51,348 nucleotides of DNA from an uncultured Collinsella sp. (GTDB taxonomy: Bacteria; Actinomycetota; Coriobacteriia; Coriobacteriales; Coriobacteriaceae): the NCBI GenBank assembly GCA_900541855.1, contig UQLD01000017.1, forward strand, positions 1 to 51,348, given 5' to 3'. Shown one piece after another: positions 26,010 to 33,170 of the stretch. The position numbers and the translations under genes were made by a program. Every line of letters begins with the position of its first letter. Within the stretch, counting starts at the first letter, position 1. The notes beneath the pieces are model-generated. The model made no database searches and was not told where the DNA came from. It was given only the letters and a program-made list of their open reading frames with translations.

Positions 26010-27149
26010 CTAGCAGGCTAAATCGCGCAAAGCGTCAATCGCGGTGTCGACTTCCTCGTCCGTGTTGAAATACCCAAACGAGAAGCGAACGACACCCTGA
26101 CGCTCGGTCCCTAGCGCACGGTGCATGAGCGGAGCGCAATGGGCACTGGGGCGCGTCGCAATCCCCCACCCTTGCATGAGCGCATCCGAGATCTCGGCAG
26201 AGTCGATATCACCCACGTTGAGTGAGACGATCGCCGAGCGCACGGGCTGGTCAAACGCACCGTAGAGCTTGATCTCCGGGATTTCGCGCACGCCAGCGAG
26301 AAAGCGATCCGCCAGTGCTCGCTCGTGTGCCGCGATCGCCTCGACTCCGCCTTGGGCCTCGATAAAGTCGAGACCTGCGGAAAGTCCCGCGATACCGTGA
26401 CCGTTGAGCGTGCCCGCCTCGAGGCGAGTGGGCCACTCAAGCGGCTGCAGTGCATCGAAGCTGTGCACGCCGGTGCCGCCCATGGCCCACGGTGCCATGT
26501 CAATTCCCTCCGCCACGGCCAGGCCGCCGGTGCCTTGAGGTCCCATGAGCCCCTTGTGGCCGGTAAAGCACACGACGTCGAGCCCCATGGCGCGCATATC
26601 GATATGCGCCGTGCCGGCAGACTGTGAGGCATCGACGATCACCAGCGCGCCGGCCGCATGGGCCATGGCGGCCACGCGCGCAATGTCGACCTCATTGCCG
26701 GTCACATTGGAGGCGTGCGTCACCACCACGGCACGCGTGCCCGGCGTGACCAGCCGCTCGAGTTCGTCGTAGTCAAGCACGCCGCTCGCGTCGCAGCCCG
26801 CATGTTCAACGGTCACGCCCTGCTCTGCTGTCAGGCGGTTGAGCGGACGCAGCACGGAGTTGTGCTCGAGCACCGTCGTGACCACGCGGTCGCCGGGGCG
26901 CACCACGCCACAGATGGCGGTGTTGAGCGCCGCCGTAGAGTTGGGCGTAAAGCACACATGGTCCGCCCTCGGGCAACCTAAAAGGCGCGCGAGCTTGGCA
27001 CGGCAACCGTGAATCGTACGAGCGGCATCGAGGGCACCCGACGTGGCGCCACGCCCGGCATTGCCGAGCGAGCACATCGCCTGCGTCACGGCATCGATCA
27101 CCGTCTGCGGCTTGTGCATGGTCGTCGCCGCGTTATCCAGGTAGATCAT
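26010..27149 (-). CDS. Class V aminotransferase, cysteine desulfurase/selenocysteine lyase-like
   Basis: This PLP enzyme of the NifS/SufS superfamily has 379 residues. It starts MIYLDNAATT and has the PLP histidine region VLEHNS (about 93-98). Asp173 lies in IVDASQSAGT, the Schiff-base Lys199 in CFTGHKGLMGPQG, and a candidate persulfide cysteine in RPSAHCAPLMHRALG. The start overlaps the DUF3343 stop by four bases (ATGA). Its place after selD and yedF suggests it mobilises selenium (or sulfur) for selenophosphate synthesis. A general cysteine desulfurase role remains possible. Confidence 0.88.
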   Translation of the reverse strand: MIYLDNAATTMHKPQTVIDAVTQAMCSLGNAGRGATSGALDAARTIHGCRAKLARLLGCPRADHVCFTPNSTAALNTAICGVVRPGDRVVTTVLEHNSVLRPLNRLTAEQGVTVEHAGCDASGVLDYDELERLVTPGTRAVVVTHASNVTGNEVDIARVAAMAHAAGALVIVDASQSAGTAHIDMRAMGLDVVCFTGHKGLMGPQGTGGLAVAEGIDMAPWAMGGTGVHSFDALQPLEWPTRLEAGTLNGHGIAGLSAGLDFIEAQGGVEAIAAHERALADRFLAGVREIPEIKLYGAFDQPVRSAIVSLNVGDIDSAEISDALMQGWGIATRPSAHCAPLMHRALGTERQGVVRFSFGYFNTDEEVDTAIDALRDLAC

Positions 27150-27397
27150 CGCACGACCTCCCACATATCAATCACGGTATAGCCCTCGGTAGGAACACTC
27201 GCCGCGGCGAGTTCGGCGCGCAGCAGCTCCTCATCGGCAGGCGACGCCTTCCACGCCAAACCGCAGCCGGCAGCGACCTCCCCGGGCACGGGAATCGTTC
27301 GCCCGGGAAGGCCGCGCTCAATGCACAGGGACTCGCAACCCATGGCGGCCGCCGTGGTGGGGAACGTGATGACAAGCGCCGGGCGCTTCTCCCTCAT
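27146..27397 (-). CDS. DUF3343 small protein, putative Se/S carrier
   Basis: This 83-residue protein of the DUF3343 type shows ALVITFPTTAAAMGCESLCIERGLPGRTIPVPGE, then AAGCGLAWKA. Two cysteine sites (GCESLC and AGCGLAW) are the conserved ones, and a perselenide carrier role has been proposed for the family. The ATG at 27397 has TGGAG just upstream; a TTG at 27412 is an alternative. It lies between yedF and the aminotransferase with overlaps at or near both ends, in the order selD-yedF-DUF3343-aminotransferase known from many selenium-using anaerobes. Confidence 0.82.
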   Translation of the reverse strand: MREKRPALVITFPTTAAAMGCESLCIERGLPGRTIPVPGEVAAGCGLAWKASPADEELLRAELAAASVPTEGYTVIDMWEVVR

Positions 27398-27416
27398 GGC
27401 AACTCCAACCAATACG

Positions 27417-28043
27417 CTACGGGCGCACGACGCGCACGGCCTGCTCCATCTTCTCCACGATCACGTACATGTTGGTGACCTCGCCCACTGCAAGTTGGTC
27501 TTTAATGCCATAGTGGTCGAGGCAGGTACCGCAGGTGAGAATCTCGACACCCTGCTCAGCCAGCCCCTTCAGGTCGTCGAGCACCGGTGAGCCCTCGACG
27601 GTGAGCTTGGCACCGCCGTTGTAGAACAGCATGGTCGCGGGCAGCTCCTCCTGCTGCGTCACGGCAAAGATAAACGCCTTCATGAGCTTGTGGCCCAGCT
27701 CGTCATCGCCACGGCCCATGCAGTCGGTGTAGACGGAAATGACGAGCTTGCCCTTGCCGGCGCTGGCGTCGCAGAAGGCAGCGCCATCCTGCTCAGGATC
27801 GGCCACGGCAACGGCGCCAGAGGTCGCCACGGTCACGTGCCACTCGGCGTCAGAAACCTTCTCGACCGAGGCCGTGCAGCCCTTCTCCTGCGCCATCTTG
27901 GAGATGTTCTTGACGGCGGTCTCGTTGTCGACCGAGGTCACCACGGCACCCTCGCCATCAAGCTGTTTGAGTGCCTTAAGTGTCTTGACGACGGGCAGCG
28001 GGCAGGCATCGCCCATGGCATTGACTTCAATTTTGGTAGACAT
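27417..28043 (-). CDS. yedF: Selenium metabolism protein YedF (TusA + DsrE-like)
   Basis: This 208-residue two-domain protein has an N-terminal TusA/SirA-like domain (about 1-75) with the CPxP motif ACPLPVVKTLKAL. The C-terminal DsrE/F-like domain runs from about residue 95, with ISVYTDCMGRGDDELG, MLFYNGGAKLTVEGS and LTCGTCLDHYG. It is the family linked to selenium handling by its constant association with selD. Exact chemistry is unproven; transfer of selenium to SelD is the common proposal. AAAGGAAAAG precedes the start. It follows selD by about 60 bases. Confidence 0.9.
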   Translation of the reverse strand: MSTKIEVNAMGDACPLPVVKTLKALKQLDGEGAVVTSVDNETAVKNISKMAQEKGCTASVEKVSDAEWHVTVATSGAVAVADPEQDGAAFCDASAGKGKLVISVYTDCMGRGDDELGHKLMKAFIFAVTQQEELPATMLFYNGGAKLTVEGSPVLDDLKGLAEQGVEILTCGTCLDHYGIKDQLAVGEVTNMYVIVEKMEQAVRVVRP

Positions 28044-28103
28044 AGCTTTTCCTTTCGAAAGAACCGTTCTAGAGAACGGTAAACAGTTACATAAACGTGC
28101 GGG

Positions 28104-29153
28104 CTAGCGGACAACGCGGACGGCAGGACCGCCCGGCTCCGCCTCGCAAACGCGACCGACGACGGCGGCAACGCGCCCCTCGGCATGCAGACGACGCGCA
28201 AGCTCATCCACATCCGCCGCGGGCGCCGCAATAAGCAAACCGCCCGAGGTCTGCGGATCGTACAGCGCATCCAGCATGCCCGGCTCCAGGTCCTCGTCGG
28301 CCGCCACGCGCGGGCCAAAGAAGTCCTGGTTGCGGTAGGAGCCCGCGGGGATAATGCCCAGACGCGCCATGTCGAGCACCTGGTCAAAGAGCGGCACCGC
28401 CCCCGATGCAAGCTCAACCTGCACGCCCGAGCCCTCGGCCATCTCGCACGCGTGCCCGATCAGACCAAAGCCCGTAATGTCGGTGCAGCCGTGAAGCTCA
28501 AGTCCCTCGGCCAGACGAATCGGTGCCTCGTTGAGGGTGCGCATCGAGTCAAACATGGCTGCGGCCTCGTCCTGCTCGATGAGCTCGCCCTTAATGGCCG
28601 TGGTGATAATGCCCGAGCCGATGGCCTTGGTCAGCAGCAGAACATCGCCCACGCGCGCGCCGCTGTTGGCGAGCATACGGTCAAGCGCGACAAAACCGCT
28701 CACGGACAGGCCGTACTTGGGCTCGTCGTCGTTGATGGTGTGACCGCCCGCGATGGAGCAGCCGGCCTCGACGCACTTGTCGGCGCCGCCCGCCAGAATC
28801 TGACCGGCAACCTCAACGCCCAGGCAGCTCGGGATGCACAGCAAGTTCATGGCATGGCTCGGCCGCCCGCCCATGGCGTAGATGTCCGACAGCGAGTTGG
28901 CCGCGGCGATCTGGCCAAACAGAAACGGGTCGTCGACCATCGGTGGGAAGAAGTCGATGGACTGCACGAGTCCCAGGTTCTCCCCTACGCGGAAGACGCT
29001 CGCATCGTCGGAGGTATCGAACCCCACGAGCAAGTTGTCGTTATGCACATTGGGTAAATCGCCCAGGACCTGGGCGAGGGCTCCGGGGGCCAACTTAGCG
29101 GCTCAACCGCTCGCGGCAGTCATAGACGTAAGCTTAATCTGATCGTCAGCCAT
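28104..29153 (-). CDS. selD: Selenide, water dikinase SelD, selenoprotein (in-frame UGA = Sec17)
   Basis: SelD makes selenophosphate from selenide and ATP. Translation from the ATG at 29153, preceded by AGGAGG, reads MADDQIKLTSMTAASG. It then meets TGA at 29103-29105 and continues in frame as AAKLAPGALAQVLGDLP. The UGA falls at codon 17, the place of catalytic Cys/Sec17, and Lys20 is kept. A SECIS-like hairpin follows. The remainder has DDASVF, GHTINDDEP and the DITGFGLIGHACEMA signature; 349 residues, standard length. Starting at the internal codon (29093) would drop the catalytic site. So the enzyme that supplies selenium itself needs selenium, a possible feedback loop. Confidence 0.95.
29060..29105 (-). 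promoter_or_regulatory. SECIS-like element of selD
   Basis: After the UGA (29103-29105) a stem CGCCCAG/CTGGGCG (29060-29076) forms around the triplet GUC, so the apex reads AGGUCCU. GGUC is the same apical motif as in the fdhF element. The apex is about 32 bases after the UGA, farther than in fdhF (about 19), so the linker is longer. Confidence 0.72.
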
Positions 29154-29223
29154 CGATACCTCCTCTCATCGGTCAATCATTTTCTCCCAGTATACGCATG
29201 AATGCGAGCCTACGGCGGATGCA

Positions 29224-29988
29224 TTAATTGAGCGCCTGTGCGCGAATCGCCGCGCCGATGGCACCGGCGAAGCGGGCCTGGGGCGAGGTGGTGACCGGCG
29301 ACCCCAGCAGCGCCGCCAGCCGCTCCACAACGTAAGCGTTCTCGCACAAGCCTCCCGTCAGGTAGTACGGAGCACCCGTCGCCTGCCCGGCCATAGTGGC
29401 CACGCGCGAGACCACGCTGTCGATCACGCCACGCGCAATGTTCTCGCGCGGCTCACCGCGACCGATCAGGCTGATAACCTCACTTTCGGCAAACACCGTG
29501 CACATGCTGCTGATCTTGGTGGGCTCACCGGAAAGCGCCAGGACGGCCATCTGCTGCTGGGAAATGCCTAGGCGGTCGGCCATGATCTCCAAAAAGCGCC
29601 CCGTGCCGGCAGCGCACTTGTCGTTCATGGCAAATTTGGCCACGCGACCGCCCTTGATCTGAATGACCTTGGTGTCCTGACCGCCCACGTCGATCACGGT
29701 GCCGTGGTCGCCAAACAGGCGCACAGCACCGGTACCGTGGCAGGTAATCTCAGTCACGACCTTATGCGCATAGGGCACGGCGACACGACCGTAGCCGGTC
29801 GCGATCACGCGCACGTCGTCGGCAGCCACGTCATAGCCGGCCGCGGCAAGCTCGCCGCGCAGACGCTCCGCCGCATCGACCGAGGAGAACCCGGTTGGCT
29901 GCACGCACGTCCACGCCACCGAACCCTCCCCGTCGACCACAGCAGCCTTAGCCGCCGTAGACCCGATATCGATCCCGATCCCTATCAT
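29224..29988 (-). CDS. ATP-dependent activator of HgdB/double-cubane proteins (HgdC/YjiL-like)
   Basis: This 254-residue ASKHA-fold ATPase should inject low-potential electrons into its partner by ATP hydrolysis. It begins MIGIGIDIGSTAAKAAVV (phosphate-1 loop). The cluster ligands lie in KFAMNDKCAAGTGRFLE and ISSMCTVFAESEVISL, one cysteine from each subunit pair bridging a [4Fe-4S] cluster at the dimer interface. VIDVGGQDTKVI and YYLTGGLCENAYV are also typical. It lies downstream of two HgdB-type genes and 70 bases before selD, all on one strand. It is a close match to activators of 2-hydroxyacyl-CoA dehydratases and of double-cubane proteins. Confidence 0.9.
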   Translation of the reverse strand: MIGIGIDIGSTAAKAAVVDGEGSVAWTCVQPTGFSSVDAAERLRGELAAAGYDVAADDVRVIATGYGRVAVPYAHKVVTEITCHGTGAVRLFGDHGTVIDVGGQDTKVIQIKGGRVAKFAMNDKCAAGTGRFLEIMADRLGISQQQMAVLALSGEPTKISSMCTVFAESEVISLIGRGEPRENIARGVIDSVVSRVATMAGQATGAPYYLTGGLCENAYVVERLAALLGSPVTTSPQARFAGAIGAAIRAQALN

Positions 29989-30040
29989 GGCTCTCTCCCA
30001 ATCTAAATATCAAAGGTAGCGGCGCGTTCAGGCGCCTTAG

Positions 30041-30149
30041 CTCTAGGTTTCTCAGGTGCCGGAGATTGCCCCGAAAGAGGAGCGCAGCGTACTTTGGGTA
30101 CGCAAGCGACGGTTTGAGGAGCAAGATCCGGTGCCTGAGGAAGCTAGAG
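30041..30149. repeat. Multi-stem element A
   Basis: The outer arms at about 30041-30069 and 30122-30149 pair over roughly 28 positions with a few mismatches and wobbles (CTCAGGTGCCGGA with TCCGGTGCCTGAG). Inside are CCGAAAGAGGAGCG, a hairpin GCGTAC-TTTGG-GTACGC and AAGCGACGGTTTGAGG. The right arm covers the stop codon of the upstream HgdB-type gene. It is homologous to element B in both arms and core. Confidence 0.75.
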
Positions 30150-31307
30150 GGTTTCGATAAAGGCGGCGATGCGAGTCTCGATCTGGCCCATGTCGCCGTT
30201 GCTGTAGTCGGTCTCGATCTTCATATACGGAATGCCCGCACCCTCGACGGCCTCCTGCATGCGTGCACTCTCCACGTTAAAGGTGTGGCACGCCTGGAGC
30301 ACGCTCTCCACTACGCCATCGACGTGATACTTCTCGCACATGGCCAGCGTGTTTTCCATGCGACCGTCGTTGGGCGTCATGACCGAGCAGTTGATATCCA
30401 GATAGCGGTCGGCGATGGCGCGCAGAATGTCGGGAGCCTCCGGGTCGATCATCATGGCCGCCGTGCGCTCGCCCGAGCAGTCGTCCATGCACACGACCAC
30501 ACCGCCGTTGGACTCGATAGTACGGCCGATCTTGTTGATCACGCCGCCCACCGGGCAGCCGGTGATCAGAATGCGCTTGGCGTCTGCCGCGACCGGGCGC
30601 TCACCCGCGTCGTAGGTCTCGCGCAGCTTGGCAACCTTTTGCTCCAGCTGCTGCGTATAGGCCTCGATATCAAAGCTGAACGTACCGGCAAACATGGTGC
30701 TCATCAGATCGACGCCGCTCATGGCCGCCGGCTGGTTGGCCTGCAGCGCAAACATCTCGAGCTGGGCCGCACGCAAGCGGTTGCGACGACGGACGGCAGC
30801 GCGCAGATCATCGTCGGTAATCGCGATGCCGTAGAAGTTCTCGAGCTCCTCCTTGAGCAGGCGGCACTCCTCGTACCAGCCTTCACGCTCGTAGGCGCGA
30901 TCGCGACCCTGCGGCAGGTGCAGAATGTGCGTACGCTTGAGCTCGTTGAGTAGCTCGTACATCTTCTTCTTGCCGTCGCAGGTGGTCTCACCGATGATCA
31001 TGTCGCTAAAGTACGTAAACGGGCACTTTTGCGAGTAGGCAAAGCCGTACGTCGACTTGATGAGCGGACAGAGATTTGCCGGCAGCACCTTCTCGGCCTC
31101 GGGAATCACCTCGTCGGACGTGCCGCACAGCGCCACGCTCGCAGCCCCCGCGGCATCGATAATCTCGAGCGGCGTGTAGCTGCACAGAAAACCGACCAGG
31201 CGATTACCCGCCTGCTTATAATCCTTGACGCGAATAAACGCCGCCTTGCGCTGCTCGTTGAACTCCTCAAACGTGGACGGCAACGGCTGCTCAATATTTT
31301 CCGACAT
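30144..31307 (-). CDS. HgdB/double-cubane-cluster-type protein, paralogue 2
   Basis: This 387-residue member of the 2-hydroxyacyl-CoA dehydratase D-component superfamily has cysteines in GFLCSYTPLEIID, ANLCPLIKSTYGFA, IIGETTCDGKKKMYE, MDDCSGERTAAM and SVLQACHTFNVESAR. TCDGKKK is the family hallmark. These positions fit an iron-sulfur cluster of the kind found in double-cubane proteins (YjiM-like). No acyl-CoA transferase is nearby, arguing against amino-acid fermentation by a classic dehydratase. It is followed by the ATPase activator and preceded by a longer paralogue, so a two-subunit complex is likely. The start at 31307 is uncertain, since a TTG at 31331 is also in frame. Confidence 0.85.
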   Translation of the reverse strand: MSENIEQPLPSTFEEFNEQRKAAFIRVKDYKQAGNRLVGFLCSYTPLEIIDAAGAASVALCGTSDEVIPEAEKVLPANLCPLIKSTYGFAYSQKCPFTYFSDMIIGETTCDGKKKMYELLNELKRTHILHLPQGRDRAYEREGWYEECRLLKEELENFYGIAITDDDLRAAVRRRNRLRAAQLEMFALQANQPAAMSGVDLMSTMFAGTFSFDIEAYTQQLEQKVAKLRETYDAGERPVAADAKRILITGCPVGGVINKIGRTIESNGGVVVCMDDCSGERTAAMMIDPEAPDILRAIADRYLDINCSVMTPNDGRMENTLAMCEKYHVDGVVESVLQACHTFNVESARMQEAVEGAGIPYMKIETDYSNGDMGQIETRIAAFIETL

Positions 31308-31340
31308 ATAACTTCTAAACCTTTCAACCAACCAAGGAAA

Positions 31341-31442
31341 CGGCTTTCCCAGGTGCCCGAGGTTGCCGTAAAAGAGGAGCGCCGCGTACTTTGGTACACA
31401 AGCGACGGTTTGAACGGCAAGATCGGGTGCCCGGGAAAGCCG
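31341..31442. repeat. Multi-stem element B
   Basis: The outer arms CGGCTTTCCCAGGTGCCCGA (from 31341) and TCGGGTGCCCGGGAAAGCCG (to 31442) pair with wobbles. Next come an inner stem TTGCCGT/ACGGCAA, the motif AAAAGAGGAGCG, a hairpin GTAC-TTTG-GTAC and AAGCGACGGTTTGAACGG. It fills the gap between the two HgdB-type genes and matches element A in layout and sequence. Confidence 0.8.
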
Positions 31443-31457
31443 CCGGGGCGGATAGTC

Positions 31458-32741
31458 CTAAATGGTCTCCAAGAAAGCTTCGATCCTGGTTTGTAACTGA
31501 CCTGCATCCTCGCCAGCGTAGTCGGTCGTGATGTGCATAAACGGAATGCCGACCTCCTCGGCGGCCTTCTCCACGGCAAACGACTCCATCTCGTAGAGCG
31601 TGCAGAACTGCAGGGCCACGTCGACGATGCCGTCTACATGCAGGTCCTTGGCCATCTGAACGATGTCCTTCATACGCTGGTCGTTGGGCGTAAAGACGGC
31701 GCAGTTGATCTTAAAGTAGCGCTCGGCGATGGCGTCGAGCATCTCGTCGACCGTCTCGCCGGACTCGTCGACCAGGTCCTTGTAGTAGCGCGAGCCCGTG
31801 CAGGACTCCTCGCCGACCACAACGCCGCCGGCCTTCTCGATGAGGTTGAACAGTTTCCAGTTGGGCACGGCCATGGGCGTACCGGTGTACAGGATGCGCT
31901 TGGTCCCCTTGGGCGTCACGCCCTCGCCGGCCTCGACACGCTGCTCGCACTCAGCCGCCATATCGTTGATGGCTCCGGTCAGACGCGGCGTGTCGTCCAT
32001 AAAGGCGGCCTGAACGGTCAGCAGGCTGTCGAGACCGCTGATGGGCGCCGGGTCGGCAGCGCGCGTGGCTGCGAGGCGCTGCAGGGCGCGACGCTTCTCA
32101 TTGACGGCGTGGATGGCGGCCTTCAGACGCTCGGGCGTAATCTTGACGCCACACTCTTCCTCGATCTTGTCGGCGAGCTTCTTGACCTCGGCCTTCCAGG
32201 TCACGAGCGTCGACTCGTCGTGTACGTTGGGAATATCCATGACGTACATGTTCTTTTGCGTGGCAAAAAACTCGTAGGCTTTCTTCTTGCCGTCGCAGGT
32301 GTTCTCGCCTACCACCAAGTCACTCGACTCAATGTAGGGGCAGACCTCGCCCAGCTTAAAGCCGGCAAAGCTCTTGATAAGCGGACAGGTGTTGCGCGGC
32401 AGGTGCTCCTCGACCTTATCGGTTGCCCAATCGGCACCAGAGCATAGACCCACGGGGATACCGTCGCAGGCAAGTACGATCTCCTCGGGCACGTAGACGC
32501 AGAACGAGCCGACGATCTTGGTGGCCTCGCCGGCCTCCTTCTTGTCGAGCATCTCCTTAATACGGCCGCTGTGGATGTTGGTGGCGACAAAATCCAGGTA
32601 GGACGTAGACTTGGGGCGATTGTTCTGCGTCAGGAACATATCGCCGTACATCTGGCCCACGGCGCCCAGCAGCAGGTCGTGGTCGGCAAGATTCATGCCG
32701 AGGCTCTCCCACATCGGATGGAAATCAAATTCTTCAGCCAT
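31458..32741 (-). CDS. HgdB/double-cubane-cluster-type protein, paralogue 1
   Basis: This 427-residue paralogue of the next gene downstream has matching cysteine sites: GSFCVYVPEEIVLACDG, PRNTCPLIKSFAGFK, VVGENTCDGKKKAYEFF, EESCTGSRYYKD and LQFCTLYEMESFAVE. The extra 40 residues are mostly at the N-terminus. It is the first gene of the run that continues to the second paralogue, the activator and selD. The family reduces hard-to-reduce substrates after ATP-driven electron transfer; the substrate here cannot be told from sequence. A leader-peptide-like frame and an attenuator-like hairpin lie upstream. Confidence 0.87.
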   Translation of the reverse strand: MAEEFDFHPMWESLGMNLADHDLLLGAVGQMYGDMFLTQNNRPKSTSYLDFVATNIHSGRIKEMLDKKEAGEATKIVGSFCVYVPEEIVLACDGIPVGLCSGADWATDKVEEHLPRNTCPLIKSFAGFKLGEVCPYIESSDLVVGENTCDGKKKAYEFFATQKNMYVMDIPNVHDESTLVTWKAEVKKLADKIEEECGVKITPERLKAAIHAVNEKRRALQRLAATRAADPAPISGLDSLLTVQAAFMDDTPRLTGAINDMAAECEQRVEAGEGVTPKGTKRILYTGTPMAVPNWKLFNLIEKAGGVVVGEESCTGSRYYKDLVDESGETVDEMLDAIAERYFKINCAVFTPNDQRMKDIVQMAKDLHVDGIVDVALQFCTLYEMESFAVEKAAEEVGIPFMHITTDYAGEDAGQLQTRIEAFLETI

Positions 32742-32879
32742 GACGGTTCCCCTCTCGAACCAAAAACGGATAACGGCGGTATCGATGCACGACGGACGGC
32801 GATTGTCCGGCCGTGCTCAAACCCGGAATTTTAGGGAACCTGCCTTGCGGACGGTTATTTAGTTGTGCGTCGTCTCTCC

Positions 32880-32915
32880 CGGAGCCGTGAACATACCTGC
32901 TCATATGCGGCTCCG
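32880..32915 (-). promoter_or_regulatory. Attenuator-like hairpin before the HgdB genes
   Basis: CGGAGCCG and CGGCTCCG (32880-32887 with 32908-32915) form a perfect 8-bp stem with a 20-base loop. The upstream arm and loop overlap the last codons and stop of the small frame at 32901-32969, so a ribosome on that frame would block the hairpin. No U-run follows, so it is not a standard terminator. Confidence 0.5.
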
Positions 32916-32969
32916 AGCCATATATAGGGCACGCGCGGCAACGCGGCGAATGTATGTCGTCTGCGGCAT
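32901..32969 (-). CDS. Candidate 22-residue leader peptide
   Basis: The small frame starts at an ATG with a strong GAGGAGG eight bases upstream and reads MPQTTYIRRVAARALY, ending in ...SRI before TGA. It is arginine-rich. It lies about 160 bases upstream of the first HgdB-type gene, and its end overlaps a stable hairpin. Coding is supported only by the ribosome site and position; conservation was not tested. Confidence 0.4.
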   Translation of the reverse strand: MPQTTYIRRVAARALYMARSRI

Positions 32970-32989
32970 GTGCGCACCCTCCTCTACAA

Positions 32990-33037
32990 GTTGAGGTCAA
33001 CTATATCAACGGTCGTCGACCATGCGAACACCGTTGA
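32990..33037. promoter_or_regulatory. Two adjacent dyads, operator candidate
   Basis: GTTGA-GG-TCAAC (32990-33001) is followed by TCAACGGT (33006-33013) and its exact complement ACCGTTGA (33030-33037). All share the half-site TCAAC/GTTGA. They sit just upstream of the leader-peptide candidate, where a promoter for the HgdB-type operon would be. The remaining gap 33038-33125 shows no gene. Confidence 0.45.
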
Positions 33038-33125
33038 CATTCGTACGACAACCTCGTGTGCCGTCGTTTAATAAATAATTATCTGTGTTGATAAGAGTTT
33101 GTCATTCCCCATTCGGCGAACGGCA

Positions 33126-33159
33126 AGACAAAGCCGCCGAGACTTATATCCCCGACGGC
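33126..33159 (-). terminator. Terminator after modC
   Basis: On the minus strand GCCGTCGGG and CTCGGCGGC (33151-33159 with 33133-33141) pair into a 9-bp stem with wobbles, loop GATATAAGT, then TTTGTCTT. It begins about 12 bases beyond the modC stop. Confidence 0.65.
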
Positions 33160-33170
33160 ATTACCCGGCG

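Noticed and set aside
29094..29153. SelD lacking its N-terminus (truncated or inactive)
   Set aside because: Upstream codons in the same frame give a normal N-terminus with a UGA at position 17 and a strong ribosome site.
29996..30143. selC (tRNA-Sec) in the gaps of the selenium region
   Set aside because: No long-variable-arm cloverleaf with a TCA anticodon could be formed; the structures there are the multi-stem elements.
31458..32741. Classic 2-hydroxyglutaryl-CoA dehydratase for glutamate fermentation
   Set aside because: The required CoA-transferase and 2-hydroxyglutarate dehydrogenase are not nearby, and the two subunits resemble YjiM/double-cubane proteins at least as well.
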